Positions 9,825-18,233 of a stretch of 64,000 bases of DNA are shown here, in pieces. Under the pieces are notes generated by a model. The model searched no databases and had not been told where the DNA came from. It saw nothing but the letters and a program-made list of their open reading frames with translations. Position numbers and translations under genes: made by a program. This DNA comes from Deltaproteobacteria bacterium. GTDB taxonomy: Bacteria > Desulfobacterota > GWC2-55-46 > JADFVP01. Where the stretch lies: NCBI GenBank assembly GCA_029262515.1, contig JAJCZH010000002.1:1-64000 (forward strand), read 5' to 3'. Each line of letters starts with the position of its first letter. The first letter of the stretch is position 1.

Positions 9825-9846
9825 CCGGAAAGATCGAAGCTCTTGC

Positions 9847-9876
9847 CTTTTCGTGTTCCACGTGGAACACGAAAAG
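9847..9876. promoter_or_regulatory. parS site 3 with extended 30-bp palindrome
   Basis: TGTTCCACGTGGAACA occupies 9854-9869, flanked by CTTTTCG and CGAAAAG. Together they make a perfect 30-bp palindrome from 9847 to 9876. It is 51 bp from site 2 and 38 bp from the rsmG stop codon. Confidence 0.92.
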
Positions 9877-9913
9877 CAGGCTTTACAGGCGCTAATCGCC
9901 ACTTACAGGCACG

Positions 9914-10615
9914 CTAGCCCTCTTTCTTGATCGAAACCAGGGTTGTGGTCCTGTCGGTGAAAGGCACAGCAACCTCAAATACCTCGGGAGCCCCGAAGCC
10001 GGCCTGCCCGCCCGTGCCCATATAGGCCTCAAGCTCCATAGCGTACTTCGGGCCCTTTAAAGCGAGAACAAGGCCGCCGGGGCGACAGAAGTAGTCAGCA
10101 GCCGTCACAAAGTCGCTCAAAGAAGCGAACGCGCGCGAAGTAACGCAGTCGAACCGGCCCTCATACTCCCTTAACTCTCCATGCGCCTCAACCCTGGCTG
10201 CAATAGCGCTTACTGGCGCGGCGGCGCCGGTTACATCACCAAGCCCTAGTCTGCGTATAATGTGGCGCATAAAGTGTACCTTCTTTGCGACCGAGTCGAG
10301 CAGAGCAAGTTCTATCTCCGGCATTACTACCTTAAGGGGCAGGCCCGGGAACCCTCCTCCGGCCCCTATGTCGAACAACGACCCTATACCCTGCTGTCTT
10401 AAGATGCGAAACGGTGTAAGGGAATCGAGAAAATGTTTTATTACAATCTCGGACTCATCTCTTATTGCGGTTATATTTATCTTGGAGTTCCAGAGTTTCA
10501 GTTCGCGAAGGTAGATAATAAAACTCTCTACAGAGGCGGCATTCAGTTCGATACCGAGTTGCAGAGCACCCTCGACGAGTACTTTCCTTAGCTTTTTATC
10601 TTCTACCTCTACCAT
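9914..10615 (-). CDS. rsmG: 16S rRNA (guanine527-N7)-methyltransferase RsmG
   Basis: A 233-aa SAM-dependent methyltransferase acting on 16S rRNA G527. It shows the RsmG signature KHFLDSLTPF, the SAM-binding loop DIGAGGGFPGLPLKV, and CVTSRAFASL. Length is typical. It starts 13 bp downstream of mnmG on the same strand, the common mnmG-rsmG-parA-parB order. Confidence 0.95.
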   Translation of the reverse strand: MVEVEDKKLRKVLVEGALQLGIELNAASVESFIIYLRELKLWNSKINITAIRDESEIVIKHFLDSLTPFRILRQQGIGSLFDIGAGGGFPGLPLKVVMPEIELALLDSVAKKVHFMRHIIRRLGLGDVTGAAAPVSAIAARVEAHGELREYEGRFDCVTSRAFASLSDFVTAADYFCRPGGLVLALKGPKYAMELEAYMGTGGQAGFGAPEVFEVAVPFTDRTTTLVSIKKEG

Positions 10616-10628
10616 AAGCAGACAGGGG

Positions 10629-12551
10629 CTACAGAGCGCCCACCCTCTTTAAATGAACCATTATAACGGAGATAGCCGCCGGAGTTACACCCGAAATACG
10701 GCCAGCCTGGCCGATAGAGGCCGGCCTATGGAGTTCGAGCTTTTCCCGAATCTCGGCGGATAGGCCGGTTACCGAGGAGTACTCGATTCTTTCCGGCATC
10801 TTTACGGCCTCTGCGCGCCTGAAGCGACCCGCCTCTTCGATCTGCCTCTTAATATAACCTTCATACTTAATATTTATCTCTACTGCCTCTATCAAGTCGG
10901 CGGAGAACTCCTCAACATCTATAAAAAACCCGTCTTGCGCTAAAGGCAGAAGAGCGGCGAGTGTAAGGCCCGGACGACGAAGAAGCTCCTTTAGACTTAT
11001 CTTATTCCCTATTTTTGAAGTACCGAGCTCTTCAAGCCTTCTGTTTACGGATTCTACCGGTTGGACAAACGTAGAGCCGAGAGACGTAAGCAGGCGCGAA
11101 AAAGCCTCCTTTCTCCGCTGAAAAAGGGCGTGTGTCGCGTTCTCTATGAGCCCGGCGCCGTACGCCCTCTCCGTGAGCCGCTCACGAGTATTGTCTTCTC
11201 GAAGAAGAAGCCTGTACTCGGCCCTCGACGTAAACATCCTGTACGGCTCGCTGGTGCCTTTTGTAACGAGATCATCGATGAGAACCCCTGTGTAGGCCTC
11301 GGCCCTGTCGAGAATAAGCGGAGCCTTACCTTCAAGCTTTAAAGCGGCGTTCGCTCCTGCGATCAAACCCTGTGCAGCGGCCTCCTCGTAACCAGACGTA
11401 CCGTTGATCTGACCGGCAAGATAGAGCCCCTCGACCCTTCTGGTCTCTAAAGAGAGCCTGAGTTCAGTCGGGTCTACATAATCGTACTCAACCGCGTAAC
11501 CGGGCTGGCGCACCTCTACACTCTCTAACCCCTTGATACTTCTAAGAAAATCTAGCTGAATATCGAGCGGCAGCGAGGTTGAAAGCCCGTTGGGGTAGAC
11601 CTGTACGGTATCGAAACCCTCTGGCTCCAGAAAGACCTGGTGCCTCTCGCGGTCCGGAAAACGCATCACCTTATCCTCAATCGATGGACAGTAACGGGGA
11701 CCCGTGCCAGTGATAGCCCCACCGTAAAGGGGTGATTTATCTAGATTATTTCTAATTATAGAGTGCGTTTCCGTATTTGTATACGTAATATGGCAAGGAA
11801 CCTGGTCTAGGTTTACCGGGCCTGATGTACAAGAGAAGGGTTTGACGTCGTTAAGGGGTTGAAGCTCCTGCAGTGTGGTTGCGGAATAATCTATGCTGCG
11901 CGAGTCGAGCCGCGGACATGTTCCGGTCTTCAGGCGGCCCATTCTAAAGTTAAGCTCCTTCAAGGAATCTGATAGGCCGGTTGAGGAACCGTCCCCGATG
12001 CGCCCTCCGGAGGTCTGCTTATCCCCGACAAACATAAGGCCGTGAAGAAAGGTTCCCGTGGTTACTATAACCGCAGTGGCCACTACCGTCTCACCGTTGG
12101 CAAGTCTTACGCCTGTAACCCTTCTAGTAGCAGAGTCCGCTGCCGCACTATCAGACTCTTGCGTTACGAGGCCCTCTGCCGTAGACTCCTTTACGGTTAC
12201 CCTCGCGGCGCTCTCAAGCGCGGTGCGAACATAAGCGCTGTAGAGGTGACGATCGGCCTGAGCGCGAGTAGAGCGAACGGCAGGGCCTTTGCTGATATTA
12301 AGGGTACGGTACTGTATCGCCGAAGCGTCTATGGCGCGGCCCATGAGGCCCCCCAGGACATCGACCTCCTTTACTAGCTGCCCCTTTGCAACACCCCCTA
12401 TGGCGGGGTTGCAGGACATCGCGCCTATGGTATCCAGGTCCATGGTAAGCACAAGGGTATCGAAACCTTTGCGCGCGGTTGCAAGCGCGGCCTCGGCGCC
12501 TGCATGACCTGCGCCTATAACTATTACATCGTATGATTTTTTATCAGGCAT
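10629..12551 (-). CDS. mnmG: tRNA uridine-5-carboxymethylaminomethyl modification enzyme MnmG (GidA)
   Basis: A 640-aa FAD protein that, with MnmE, modifies U34 of certain tRNAs. It has the N-terminal dinucleotide fold [19 protein letters not shown], the MnmG hallmark [19 protein letters not shown], and a C-terminal helical domain (residues about 560-640) for MnmE contact. No Shine-Dalgarno is evident before ATG 12551. In many bacteria mnmE is immediately upstream; here it is about 38.6 kb away, beyond the polysaccharide and quinone loci. Confidence 0.97.
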   Translation of the reverse strand: MPDKKSYDVIVIGAGHAGAEAALATARKGFDTLVLTMDLDTIGAMSCNPAIGGVAKGQLVKEVDVLGGLMGRAIDASAIQYRTLNISKGPAVRSTRAQADRHLYSAYVRTALESAARVTVKESTAEGLVTQESDSAAADSATRRVTGVRLANGETVVATAVIVTTGTFLHGLMFVGDKQTSGGRIGDGSSTGLSDSLKELNFRMGRLKTGTCPRLDSRSIDYSATTLQELQPLNDVKPFSCTSGPVNLDQVPCHITYTNTETHSIIRNNLDKSPLYGGAITGTGPRYCPSIEDKVMRFPDRERHQVFLEPEGFDTVQVYPNGLSTSLPLDIQLDFLRSIKGLESVEVRQPGYAVEYDYVDPTELRLSLETRRVEGLYLAGQINGTSGYEEAAAQGLIAGANAALKLEGKAPLILDRAEAYTGVLIDDLVTKGTSEPYRMFTSRAEYRLLLREDNTRERLTERAYGAGLIENATHALFQRRKEAFSRLLTSLGSTFVQPVESVNRRLEELGTSKIGNKISLKELLRRPGLTLAALLPLAQDGFFIDVEEFSADLIEAVEINIKYEGYIKRQIEEAGRFRRAEAVKMPERIEYSSVTGLSAEIREKLELHRPASIGQAGRISGVTPAAISVIMVHLKRVGAL

Positions 12552-12673
12552 AAGTACGGAAAGATCAAGAACCGATTAGTTGGTTGTAAGTGTAATACGT
12601 AGTCTGAACTTGTTATTTTACCGCATAAGTACAAGGTGTGTCAAACAGGTATAAGGTCGGCCAAAAAATGAGA

Positions 12674-12701
12674 TTGACATGGAGAAAAAAAACTGTATAC
12701 T
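12674..12701 (+). promoter_or_regulatory. Near-consensus sigma-70-type promoter of the dksA-like gene
   Basis: TTGACA (12674-12679), a 16-bp spacer and TATACT (12696-12701). The predicted transcription start, about 7 nt downstream at 12708, is 2 nt before the ATG at 12710, so the mRNA would be essentially leaderless. The promoter lies inside the upstream extension of the frame, ruling out starts before it for this transcript. Confidence 0.7.
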
Positions 12702-12709
12702 ACCTGATT

Positions 12710-13234
12710 ATGCCAAAAGTAACTACAAAAATAAAAAAGAGCGCGACAAAGGCGACAGCACCGAAAAAGGCCGCTGCGCCAAAGAAGCCGGCGGCAAAAA
12801 AGAGCGGTAAGAAAGTCTCCTTTAGAAAGGAAATGACCGAAATTCTGCTCTCGGAGAAGGCTAAAATCGTCCAGGAGGTCAGCCACAAGATCAAGGACGA
12901 GGCCAACAACGCCAAAAACGAGATCGGCGACATCTACGACATTGCCAGCTCGGAGCGCGAACGCGAGCTTACCCTTACGCTCGGAGACCGCGACAGAGGT
13001 AAACTGCCGGAAATTGAAAATGCTCTTGAGCGCCTCGATGACGGATCATACGGTGAATGCGAAGAGTGTGATGAGCCGATTGCCGAAAACAGACTGCGCA
13101 TACTGCCATTTACGCGTGTCTGCGTGGAGTGCCAGTCGAAGCTTGAAAAAGATATCAGGATAAAAGGCACGCCGACTGAAGACCGTGCCTTGCGGATTCT
13201 CGATAAATCGGAGGCTGAAGAGGACGACGCTTAA
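12710..13234 (+). CDS. DksA/TraR-family zinc-finger protein with a histone-H1-like N-terminal tail
   Basis: A 174-aa protein. Residues about 1-38 are a Lys/Ala/Pro-rich tail with AAPKKPAAKK-type repeats, like histone H1 or HU tails. A coiled-coil region follows (residues 42-115) and contains DIYDIAS, which fits the DxxDxA tip motif of DksA. A C4 zinc finger (CEEC and CVEC) with the family linker comes next, then an acidic C-terminus. DksA-type proteins bind the RNA polymerase secondary channel. The tail may add DNA or RNA binding (inference). No Shine-Dalgarno precedes ATG 12710, consistent with leaderless initiation. The next in-frame Met would remove the tail but has poor SD spacing. Confidence 0.88.
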   Translation: MPKVTTKIKKSATKATAPKKAAAPKKPAAKKSGKKVSFRKEMTEILLSEKAKIVQEVSHKIKDEANNAKNEIGDIYDIASSERERELTLTLGDRDRGKLPEIENALERLDDGSYGECEECDEPIAENRLRILPFTRVCVECQSKLEKDIRIKGTPTEDRALRILDKSEAEEDDA

Positions 13235-13375
13235 CGCTTGAACGTGCAAAAACAGAGTACCTCAGCCTACGCAACCCGCTTGTGTACCATTCGGCTCTCA
13301 GATCCGACCGCCTTCTACCGACACACATTTTCCAACAAAACAGACTGCTCTTTAATACCAGACCCGAAAAACAGC

Positions 13376-14440
13376 ATGGCCAAAAAATCCGGCAGCTCTA
13401 TAACCTATCTGCTCGTCATCAGCTCGGTCTTCGTCCTTCTTGCCATAGGCTTATTACTCAACGGCAAAACTACCGGTCCGCCAGGCAACGCCGACAAAGA
13501 TAACTTCGTCTACCGTAAACTCCAGATGGGTACGATTGTAGAAATTACCGTAATGGACGGTGACGAAGAACTCTACGATGTTGCCGTAAGCAGGGCCTTT
13601 AGGAAGATAGGCGACTTAGAGAAGCTCTTCAGCTCATACCAGCCGCTAAGCGACGTAACACGCATATCGACCGGTGCTGGAAGGGGCCCGGTAACCGTCT
13701 CCGCCGAAGTTGTGGGGGTAACGCTAAAGGCTATACAGGTAGCAAAACTTACCGACGGCGCCTTCGACCCGACCATCGGGTCGCTTGCCGGCCTCTGGGG
13801 TTTTTCGGGTGAAAAGGGTTCTGTTCCGACCTCCAAAGAGATAGCAGAAGCCTTACCGAGAGTAGATTACAAAAAAATCATGATTGACAAAGAGGCCTCG
13901 ACCGTGGAGCTCACGGGCAAAGGAACCGCCTTCAACCTCGGCGGTATCGCAAAGGGTTATATAGTAGGCGAGGCCGTAAAGGTACTGCAAGGTAGAGGGG
14001 TTACGCGGGCTATCATCAAAGCAGGTGGAGATATGTTCGCTTTCAACAGTACGGGAAGAGAAGACACCCCTTTTAAGATCGGTATCCGGGATCCGCGCGG
14101 CGAACAGGACGACATACTTGGCGAAGCCTACCTGAGCAAAGGCGCGGTCGCCACATCCGGTGACTACGAACGCTTCTTTATGGTCGATAACAGAAGGTAC
14201 CACCATATTCTCGACCCAAAGACCGGCTTTCCGGCTATGGCAACAAGGAGCGCTACGGTTATTACAGAAGACCCGACCATGGCCGACGCGCTCTCAACCT
14301 CGGTATTCGTGCTCGGTCCTTATAAAGGTATGGAACTGATAGAAAGCCTTGCAGGAGTCGAAGGGCTGATAGTAGCCGCCAACGGAAAAATAACAGAGTC
14401 TACCGGTTTTAAAGGAAAGATTTTACAGGGCAAAAAATAA
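13376..14440 (+). CDS. apbE: FAD:protein FMN transferase (ApbE family), membrane-anchored
   Basis: A 354-aa protein with one N-terminal membrane segment (residues about 10-28, LLVISSVFVLLAIGLLL). The ApbE domain follows, with FDPTIGSLAGLWGF, NLGGIAKGYIVG, IIKAGGDMFAF, ATSGDYERFF and HHILDPKTGFPA. ApbE covalently attaches FMN to Thr of redox proteins such as Nqr/Rnf subunits. The cysteine-free anchor suggests an uncleaved signal anchor. The frame extends upstream to 13238 (TTG), but ATG 13376 gives a conventional N-terminus. It lies 141 bp after the dksA-like gene. Confidence 0.92.
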   Translation: MAKKSGSSITYLLVISSVFVLLAIGLLLNGKTTGPPGNADKDNFVYRKLQMGTIVEITVMDGDEELYDVAVSRAFRKIGDLEKLFSSYQPLSDVTRISTGAGRGPVTVSAEVVGVTLKAIQVAKLTDGAFDPTIGSLAGLWGFSGEKGSVPTSKEIAEALPRVDYKKIMIDKEASTVELTGKGTAFNLGGIAKGYIVGEAVKVLQGRGVTRAIIKAGGDMFAFNSTGREDTPFKIGIRDPRGEQDDILGEAYLSKGAVATSGDYERFFMVDNRRYHHILDPKTGFPAMATRSATVITEDPTMADALSTSVFVLGPYKGMELIESLAGVEGLIVAANGKITESTGFKGKILQGKK

Positions 14441-14475
14441 TACCCGCCTGGTAACCGTAATCGCTAAGCGGGTAT
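14432..14475 (-). terminator. Rho-independent terminator (T-run on minus strand)
   Basis: An 8-bp perfect stem, ATACCCGC/GCGGGTAT (14440-14447 and 14468-14475), with a 20-nt loop. Read on the minus strand it is followed by TATTTTTT, so it should terminate the minus-strand gene ending at 14502. It overlaps the 3' end of apbE, and on the plus strand it lacks a T-run. Confidence 0.65.
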
Positions 14476-14501
14476 CTTCAAGAGAACTCTGAGCGTGTAT
14501 A

Positions 14502-15017
14502 CTAAATATCGTCAAATTCATCGATATCTTCAGAGACAACCTCGGTACTCTTCTCTTTCTCTTCTTTTACCTTCTCCTCGCGCTGCCTACGCGCCTCTTC
14601 AAGCTCTGCAGCAACCGAACACTCTTTCTGTATGGCCGACTGCTCAAGGGCGTCAAACTCCCCCTTAAGCCTTGCAAGCTCATCCTTTTTGTCATCTCCC
14701 ATCAAGAAAAAGAGCGCAGGCCAAAAAACCACCAACCCAACCCCCATTGCTATTGCATCCTTACTAGCCTCTTTCTGCTGCTGCCCGGAAACCTCCATTA
14801 CCTTTCTGTTGACTCTTAAAATCTCTTGCCCAACCTGATCGCATGAATAACTTTGATACTGTAACGGTGATACATACGTTGCGCTAATCTTGTCAGGCGC
14901 TGTTGCGCAGCCAATCGGTCCCAAAAAAAAGAATAAATAAAGATAGAACAAATCAAAATAAATTAAAAATTGGAATATTTTATTAAATAACAGACATATT
15001 ATCAAGAAAAGCGCCAC
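14502..15017 (-). CDS. Predicted small lipoprotein/membrane protein, function unknown
   Basis: A 171-aa protein with a very hydrophobic, Phe-rich N-terminus (residues 1-32) ending in PIGCATAP, a degenerate lipobox whose Cys would be acylated. Next comes SPLQYQSYSCDQVGQEI, then a hydrophobic hairpin (AMGVGLVVFWPALFFLMG, about residues 90-107). A charged helix follows (KKDELARLKGEFDALEQSAIQKEC) and the tail is Glu/Lys-rich. The SPL-Y--Y-C and VFWPALFF blocks recall a small conserved lipoprotein family of unknown role. The 5' end and upstream DNA (14930-15100) are noticeably A/T-rich compared with neighbours. Confidence 0.6.
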   Translation of the reverse strand: MALFLIICLLFNKIFQFLIYFDLFYLYLFFFLGPIGCATAPDKISATYVSPLQYQSYSCDQVGQEILRVNRKVMEVSGQQQKEASKDAIAMGVGLVVFWPALFFLMGDDKKDELARLKGEFDALEQSAIQKECSVAAELEEARRQREEKVKEEKEKSTEVVSEDIDEFDDI

Positions 15018-15207
15018 AAAACTACTGATTTTGCATAAAAAGTGCTTTACAGAAGAACAAAAGAAGGGAATTAAAGGCCGTGATTACGTTCAACAAACAT
15101 ATCTGGTTTTAGATTTTTCCTTTAGACGTAACTGTCATGCTCTGCAGAATAGATGAGGAAACAGGGAGGGGGGTAACAGTAAGGTATCTTAACGAATAAA
15201 CATAATA

Positions 15208-16035
15208 CTACTCTTCCGACTTTCTCTTCTGCTCAAGGTAGATACGATGATCGCGCCGCATGTTACGAACCTTACGGTGGTATAGAATTGCGCCAACCGG
15301 AACATACCAGGTTACCATCCAGGGGCCGTAGATACCGTCTCTTAAAATGGTCGAACCGATGACATGGAGGGTGAGAAGCTGAAAGCCCCAGAGCCCGTTG
15401 GTCCAGTTGAGCGTGAATGAGGTGAAACCGAAGAAGATGAAGATAAACCACTTCCACCTCTGTGGAGGTTTTACTCTTAGACAGGAGTAGAGCGAATAGA
15501 GAATAAAGAGCGGCACCACAATGCTCATAAGGAGCATAGCGTAGTAGTAGACCGGTTTACCGCCAAACTCAAAAGTATTTATCTCGGCCAGGTGGCGCGG
15601 CAGCGCTTCTACATAGAAACCTGAGAGCTTAAAATCGGGGCCGGTATTATGCACGAGCGCCGTAGCATGAACATACCCTTCATCAAGCTGAACCTGATAC
15701 CTTAAATAGGTTCTCTTATTCTTTTTAGTCAGATAAGCCTTTGAATTAATAAATTTTATCAGTTTTATATTAACTATAGGACCTGCGCTATTTAACGTAC
15801 GCGTAGCATCCTCTATTGCCGAACGCGTGCTATCGCCGATAACCCCGGGGTTCATAAGACCGAGGGCGCCGTCAGTGTCGCCAACACCGACGTAAGTGAT
15901 AAAGAAGCGCGTAAACCGGTCGGCCTCATCAGGCAACAGGCTCTCTATATAGAGCGCTCCGTTATTGCAGCCGGAGAGAAAAAAGAGGGCTACGATCAGT
16001 ATCAGGGGCAGTATAGGGGGAAATAGACGATACAT
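15208..16035 (-). CDS. Putative lipoprotein with C-terminal membrane helices, function unknown
   Basis: A 275-aa protein. The signal segment ends in a good lipobox (FFLSGC, residues about 18-23). A soluble region (25-160) has ISTRAIED-type alpha/beta character, followed by three or four hydrophobic segments between about 165 and 250 and a very basic C-terminus. I do not recognise the family. It starts 19 bp after the MetS-like microprotein on the same strand, so it may belong to the NSS-transporter operon. A lipoprotein with additional TM helices is an uncommon layout. Confidence 0.6.
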   Translation of the reverse strand: MYRLFPPILPLILIVALFFLSGCNNGALYIESLLPDEADRFTRFFITYVGVGDTDGALGLMNPGVIGDSTRSAIEDATRTLNSAGPIVNIKLIKFINSKAYLTKKNKRTYLRYQVQLDEGYVHATALVHNTGPDFKLSGFYVEALPRHLAEINTFEFGGKPVYYYAMLLMSIVVPLFILYSLYSCLRVKPPQRWKWFIFIFFGFTSFTLNWTNGLWGFQLLTLHVIGSTILRDGIYGPWMVTWYVPVGAILYHRKVRNMRRDHRIYLEQKRKSEE

Positions 16036-16054
16036 GCTGTTCTAAGTTAAAGGG

Positions 16055-16150
16055 TCAATTTTTGGTAAAGATATTGTAGAAGCAGTATATCACAAGAGCG
16101 CTGACAAGGCCCCATGATACTGCAAGAAAAATAAATCCGCTTGTGCTCAC
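16055..16150 (-). CDS. MetS-like small subunit of the NSS transporter (31 aa)
   Basis: A 31-aa single-helix protein reading MSTSGFIFLAVSWGLVSALV, then IYCFYNIFTKN. The initiator GTG (16150-16148) overlaps the transporter's TGA as GTGA. A strong GGGAGG lies about 8 nt upstream inside the transporter gene, indicating translational coupling. Family knowledge: in Corynebacterium, MetS is a tiny membrane subunit encoded directly after the NSS-type transporter MetP and needed for methionine/alanine uptake. Position, length and the MSTS-hydrophobic helix-basic end all fit. It is below the usual gene-calling length cut-off. Confidence 0.75.
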   Translation of the reverse strand: MSTSGFIFLAVSWGLVSALVIYCFYNIFTKN

Positions 16151-17697
16151 TGGTTTCGCCTCCCGCGTCGTTTCCACGCTGCCCTAACCACCGCAAAGTG
16201 GACCATCAGCAGAACTGCCAGAAAGAGTCGCGCAGCCCACACGCCGGTATCCCCGTTTGAAAGTACCGAGGGTAACTGTTCGTACACCCATGCAATCAGG
16301 ATAATACAAAGAAAGAGCGGCGTTATATACTTCATAAAGTAATAAAAGAGACGCGGCACCCTGACCTGGGCGCCTCGATTTATCTCCTCCCATGCCCTGT
16401 CTGAGCCAAAGAACCAGAAGAAGATTATTATCTCAAAAAGCGCAAGTATAACGAGCGCAAAAGTAGCAACCCAGAAGTCGAGTTCGTCGAGGCTGCCCTT
16501 TATAAACATCGGGAGTGCGGTTGTTATCACAAAAAAGAGCGTCAGCCAGAAGACCGCTTTCTTGCGAGACCAGTCGAACTCGTCCTCAAAAAAGGCGATG
16601 ACCGGTTGAGAAAGAGCCACAACTGAGGTAAGGCCCGCAATATAAAGGAGACCGAACCAGAGAAAGCCGAAAAACTCTCCTGCCGGCATGTGGCTGAAGA
16701 TTGCCGGCATGCTGATAAGACCCAAGCTGAAGGCGCCCCCTGCCGACACTTCTGCGGCGCCGTCTACCCCGAAAAAGAGCACTGCCGAGACAATAGCAAT
16801 GGTAGAGCCGAAGACTACCTCGGCAAAACTGTTGAGGCTCGCGGTGGAGAGTCCGTCGAGGGCGATATCTTCATCCCGTTTTATATAACTGGCATAGGTT
16901 ATTACAGCGCCGAGACCGAGCGAGAGCGTAAAAAAGACCTGCCCGGCAGCAGCCAGCCAGACCTTTGCTGAGAAGAGGCCGGACAAGTCCGGTTCCCAGA
17001 GAAAAGCGAAAGCGCGCGCAGTGGTCATTGTAGGGTCTGTCGGGCTGTCTAGTGTGACAATCCTGACAAAAAGAATCGTAGCCATAATAAAGAGAGCGGG
17101 AATAGCGATTTTGCAGAGCCTTTCTATACCGCCCGCTATACCCTTGGCAAGTATCAGCATTCCGCCTCCGAGCGTAATAGCGAAGAAGATGTAGGCCGAG
17201 TAGTGCGGTTTTAGAAATAGACCGTCACCCGTGGAGCCGATATAGGTGCCGAGATAATTTGCATAAGGGGCGAGGTACTCCGACGAACTTGTGGCCCCGA
17301 CAATCGAATCTGCCTCCGGGAAGAAACCGAAGATAGAGGAGATGCTGAACGCAAGCGTCCAGGAACAGATATAGGTATAATAGATCAGGATTACGAGCGG
17401 CAGAAATATGCCGAGTATGCCGACGTACTTCGCAATTCTCGACTTCCACATCGCATCGAAGACGGCAGGCGTGGTACCGTGGCCGATAGAGCCGCCGTAA
17501 CGCCCCATGCCCCACTCTACCCACATGAGCGGAATACCTAAAATAATAAAGGAAATGAAGTACGGGATCATGAAGGCGCCGCCGCCGTTCTCTGCCGCCT
17601 GAACCGGAAAGCGGAGAAAGTTGCCGAGCCCGATGGCGTTGCCCGCCATAGCGAGAATAAGGCCTATCCTCGAACCCCACCGTTCACGTTGTGCCAT
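16147..17697 (-). CDS. Sodium-dependent amino-acid transporter, NSS/SNF family
   Basis: A 516-aa polytopic protein (about 12 TM helices) that imports solutes with Na+. The N-terminus GLILAMAGNAIGLGNFLRFP followed by GGGAFMIPYF is the NSS signature in TM1-TM2. WVEWGMGRYGG and the central ITYASYIKRDEDI region are also typical. The C-terminus is basic (AAWKRRGRRNQ). The stop overlaps the start of the MetS-like ORF. By analogy with MetPS the substrate may be Met, Ala or another neutral amino acid, but it cannot be read from the sequence. Confidence 0.93.
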   Translation of the reverse strand: MAQRERWGSRIGLILAMAGNAIGLGNFLRFPVQAAENGGGAFMIPYFISFIILGIPLMWVEWGMGRYGGSIGHGTTPAVFDAMWKSRIAKYVGILGIFLPLVILIYYTYICSWTLAFSISSIFGFFPEADSIVGATSSSEYLAPYANYLGTYIGSTGDGLFLKPHYSAYIFFAITLGGGMLILAKGIAGGIERLCKIAIPALFIMATILFVRIVTLDSPTDPTMTTARAFAFLWEPDLSGLFSAKVWLAAAGQVFFTLSLGLGAVITYASYIKRDEDIALDGLSTASLNSFAEVVFGSTIAIVSAVLFFGVDGAAEVSAGGAFSLGLISMPAIFSHMPAGEFFGFLWFGLLYIAGLTSVVALSQPVIAFFEDEFDWSRKKAVFWLTLFFVITTALPMFIKGSLDELDFWVATFALVILALFEIIIFFWFFGSDRAWEEINRGAQVRVPRLFYYFMKYITPLFLCIILIAWVYEQLPSVLSNGDTGVWAARLFLAVLLMVHFAVVRAAWKRRGRRNQ

Positions 17698-17810
17698 ATA
17701 TGAGAACCCCGAAATAATATTCGACCAAAAAAATCTTTTAAAAAACTGATGATAATATATACAAAAGTAGAGTCGATAATCAATAAAACTGTTACGCCGC
17801 TCTTTAGGCC

Positions 17811-18188
17811 CTACTCGATTACAACCTTTGCAACCGTGATATCGCCGGAAGAGGAGTAAGTCAAAAAAGCCCTTCTGCCGGCAAGCGCCTCTGCCGCGCG
17901 ATTATAAAACTTCAACCCCGGCACGTTGTCCATATCACTAAGAACTACCTCGATATCGTTAAAACCGAACCCCCGCCCGATGCCCGTACCGAGCGCCTTG
18001 GCGGCTGCCTCCTTGGCGGCAAAGAGCTTGGCATAAAGCGTGTATGGTGCGCGCCTGCAAGAGAGGTACTCAATTTCCGAACCGGTAAAGAGCCTGGTAA
18101 TAAAGCGGCGGTGTCCACTGGCACGCCGAACCCTGGAGATGGAAACAATATCTATACCGGTACAGATCCGGTTGAACCCGTCCATCAT
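17811..18188 (-). CDS. acpS: Holo-[acyl-carrier-protein] synthase
   Basis: A 125-aa phosphopantetheinyl transferase that activates ACP. It has the N-terminal CTGIDIVSISRV with the metal-binding Asp, the signature KLFAAKEAAAKALGTGI, and a C-terminal TYSSSGDITVAKVVIE (the usual SHxxxxA appears as YSSSGDI). ATG 18188 or 18185 may be used; AGAGG lies just upstream. It is the last gene after manC, 45 bp away, on the same strand. Confidence 0.93.
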   Translation of the reverse strand: MMDGFNRICTGIDIVSISRVRRASGHRRFITRLFTGSEIEYLSCRRAPYTLYAKLFAAKEAAAKALGTGIGRGFGFNDIEVVLSDMDNVPGLKFYNRAAEALAGRRAFLTYSSSGDITVAKVVIE

Positions 18189-18233
18189 AGCCTCTAAGAT
18201 CTTTTTAAATACAGACCCGAATCAGTTATATGG

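Larger units (their letters stand above)
9521..9913. other. parA-rsmG intergenic region holding the parS cluster
   Basis: This 393-bp stretch contains no convincing gene. Three near-identical palindromes (listed separately) sit within 9744-9876 and are the only strong signal. The part nearest parA is A/T-rich and probably holds the parA promoter. A weak minus-strand TTGTAA-N17-TTAAAC pair lies between the sites and parA but is not convincing enough to annotate. Confidence 0.7.

Noticed and set aside
9847-9876. The 30-bp palindrome could be a rho-independent terminator for rsmG or another gene
   Set aside because: It has no following T-run on either strand, and its core is a textbook parS shared by two neighbours, so partitioning is the better explanation.
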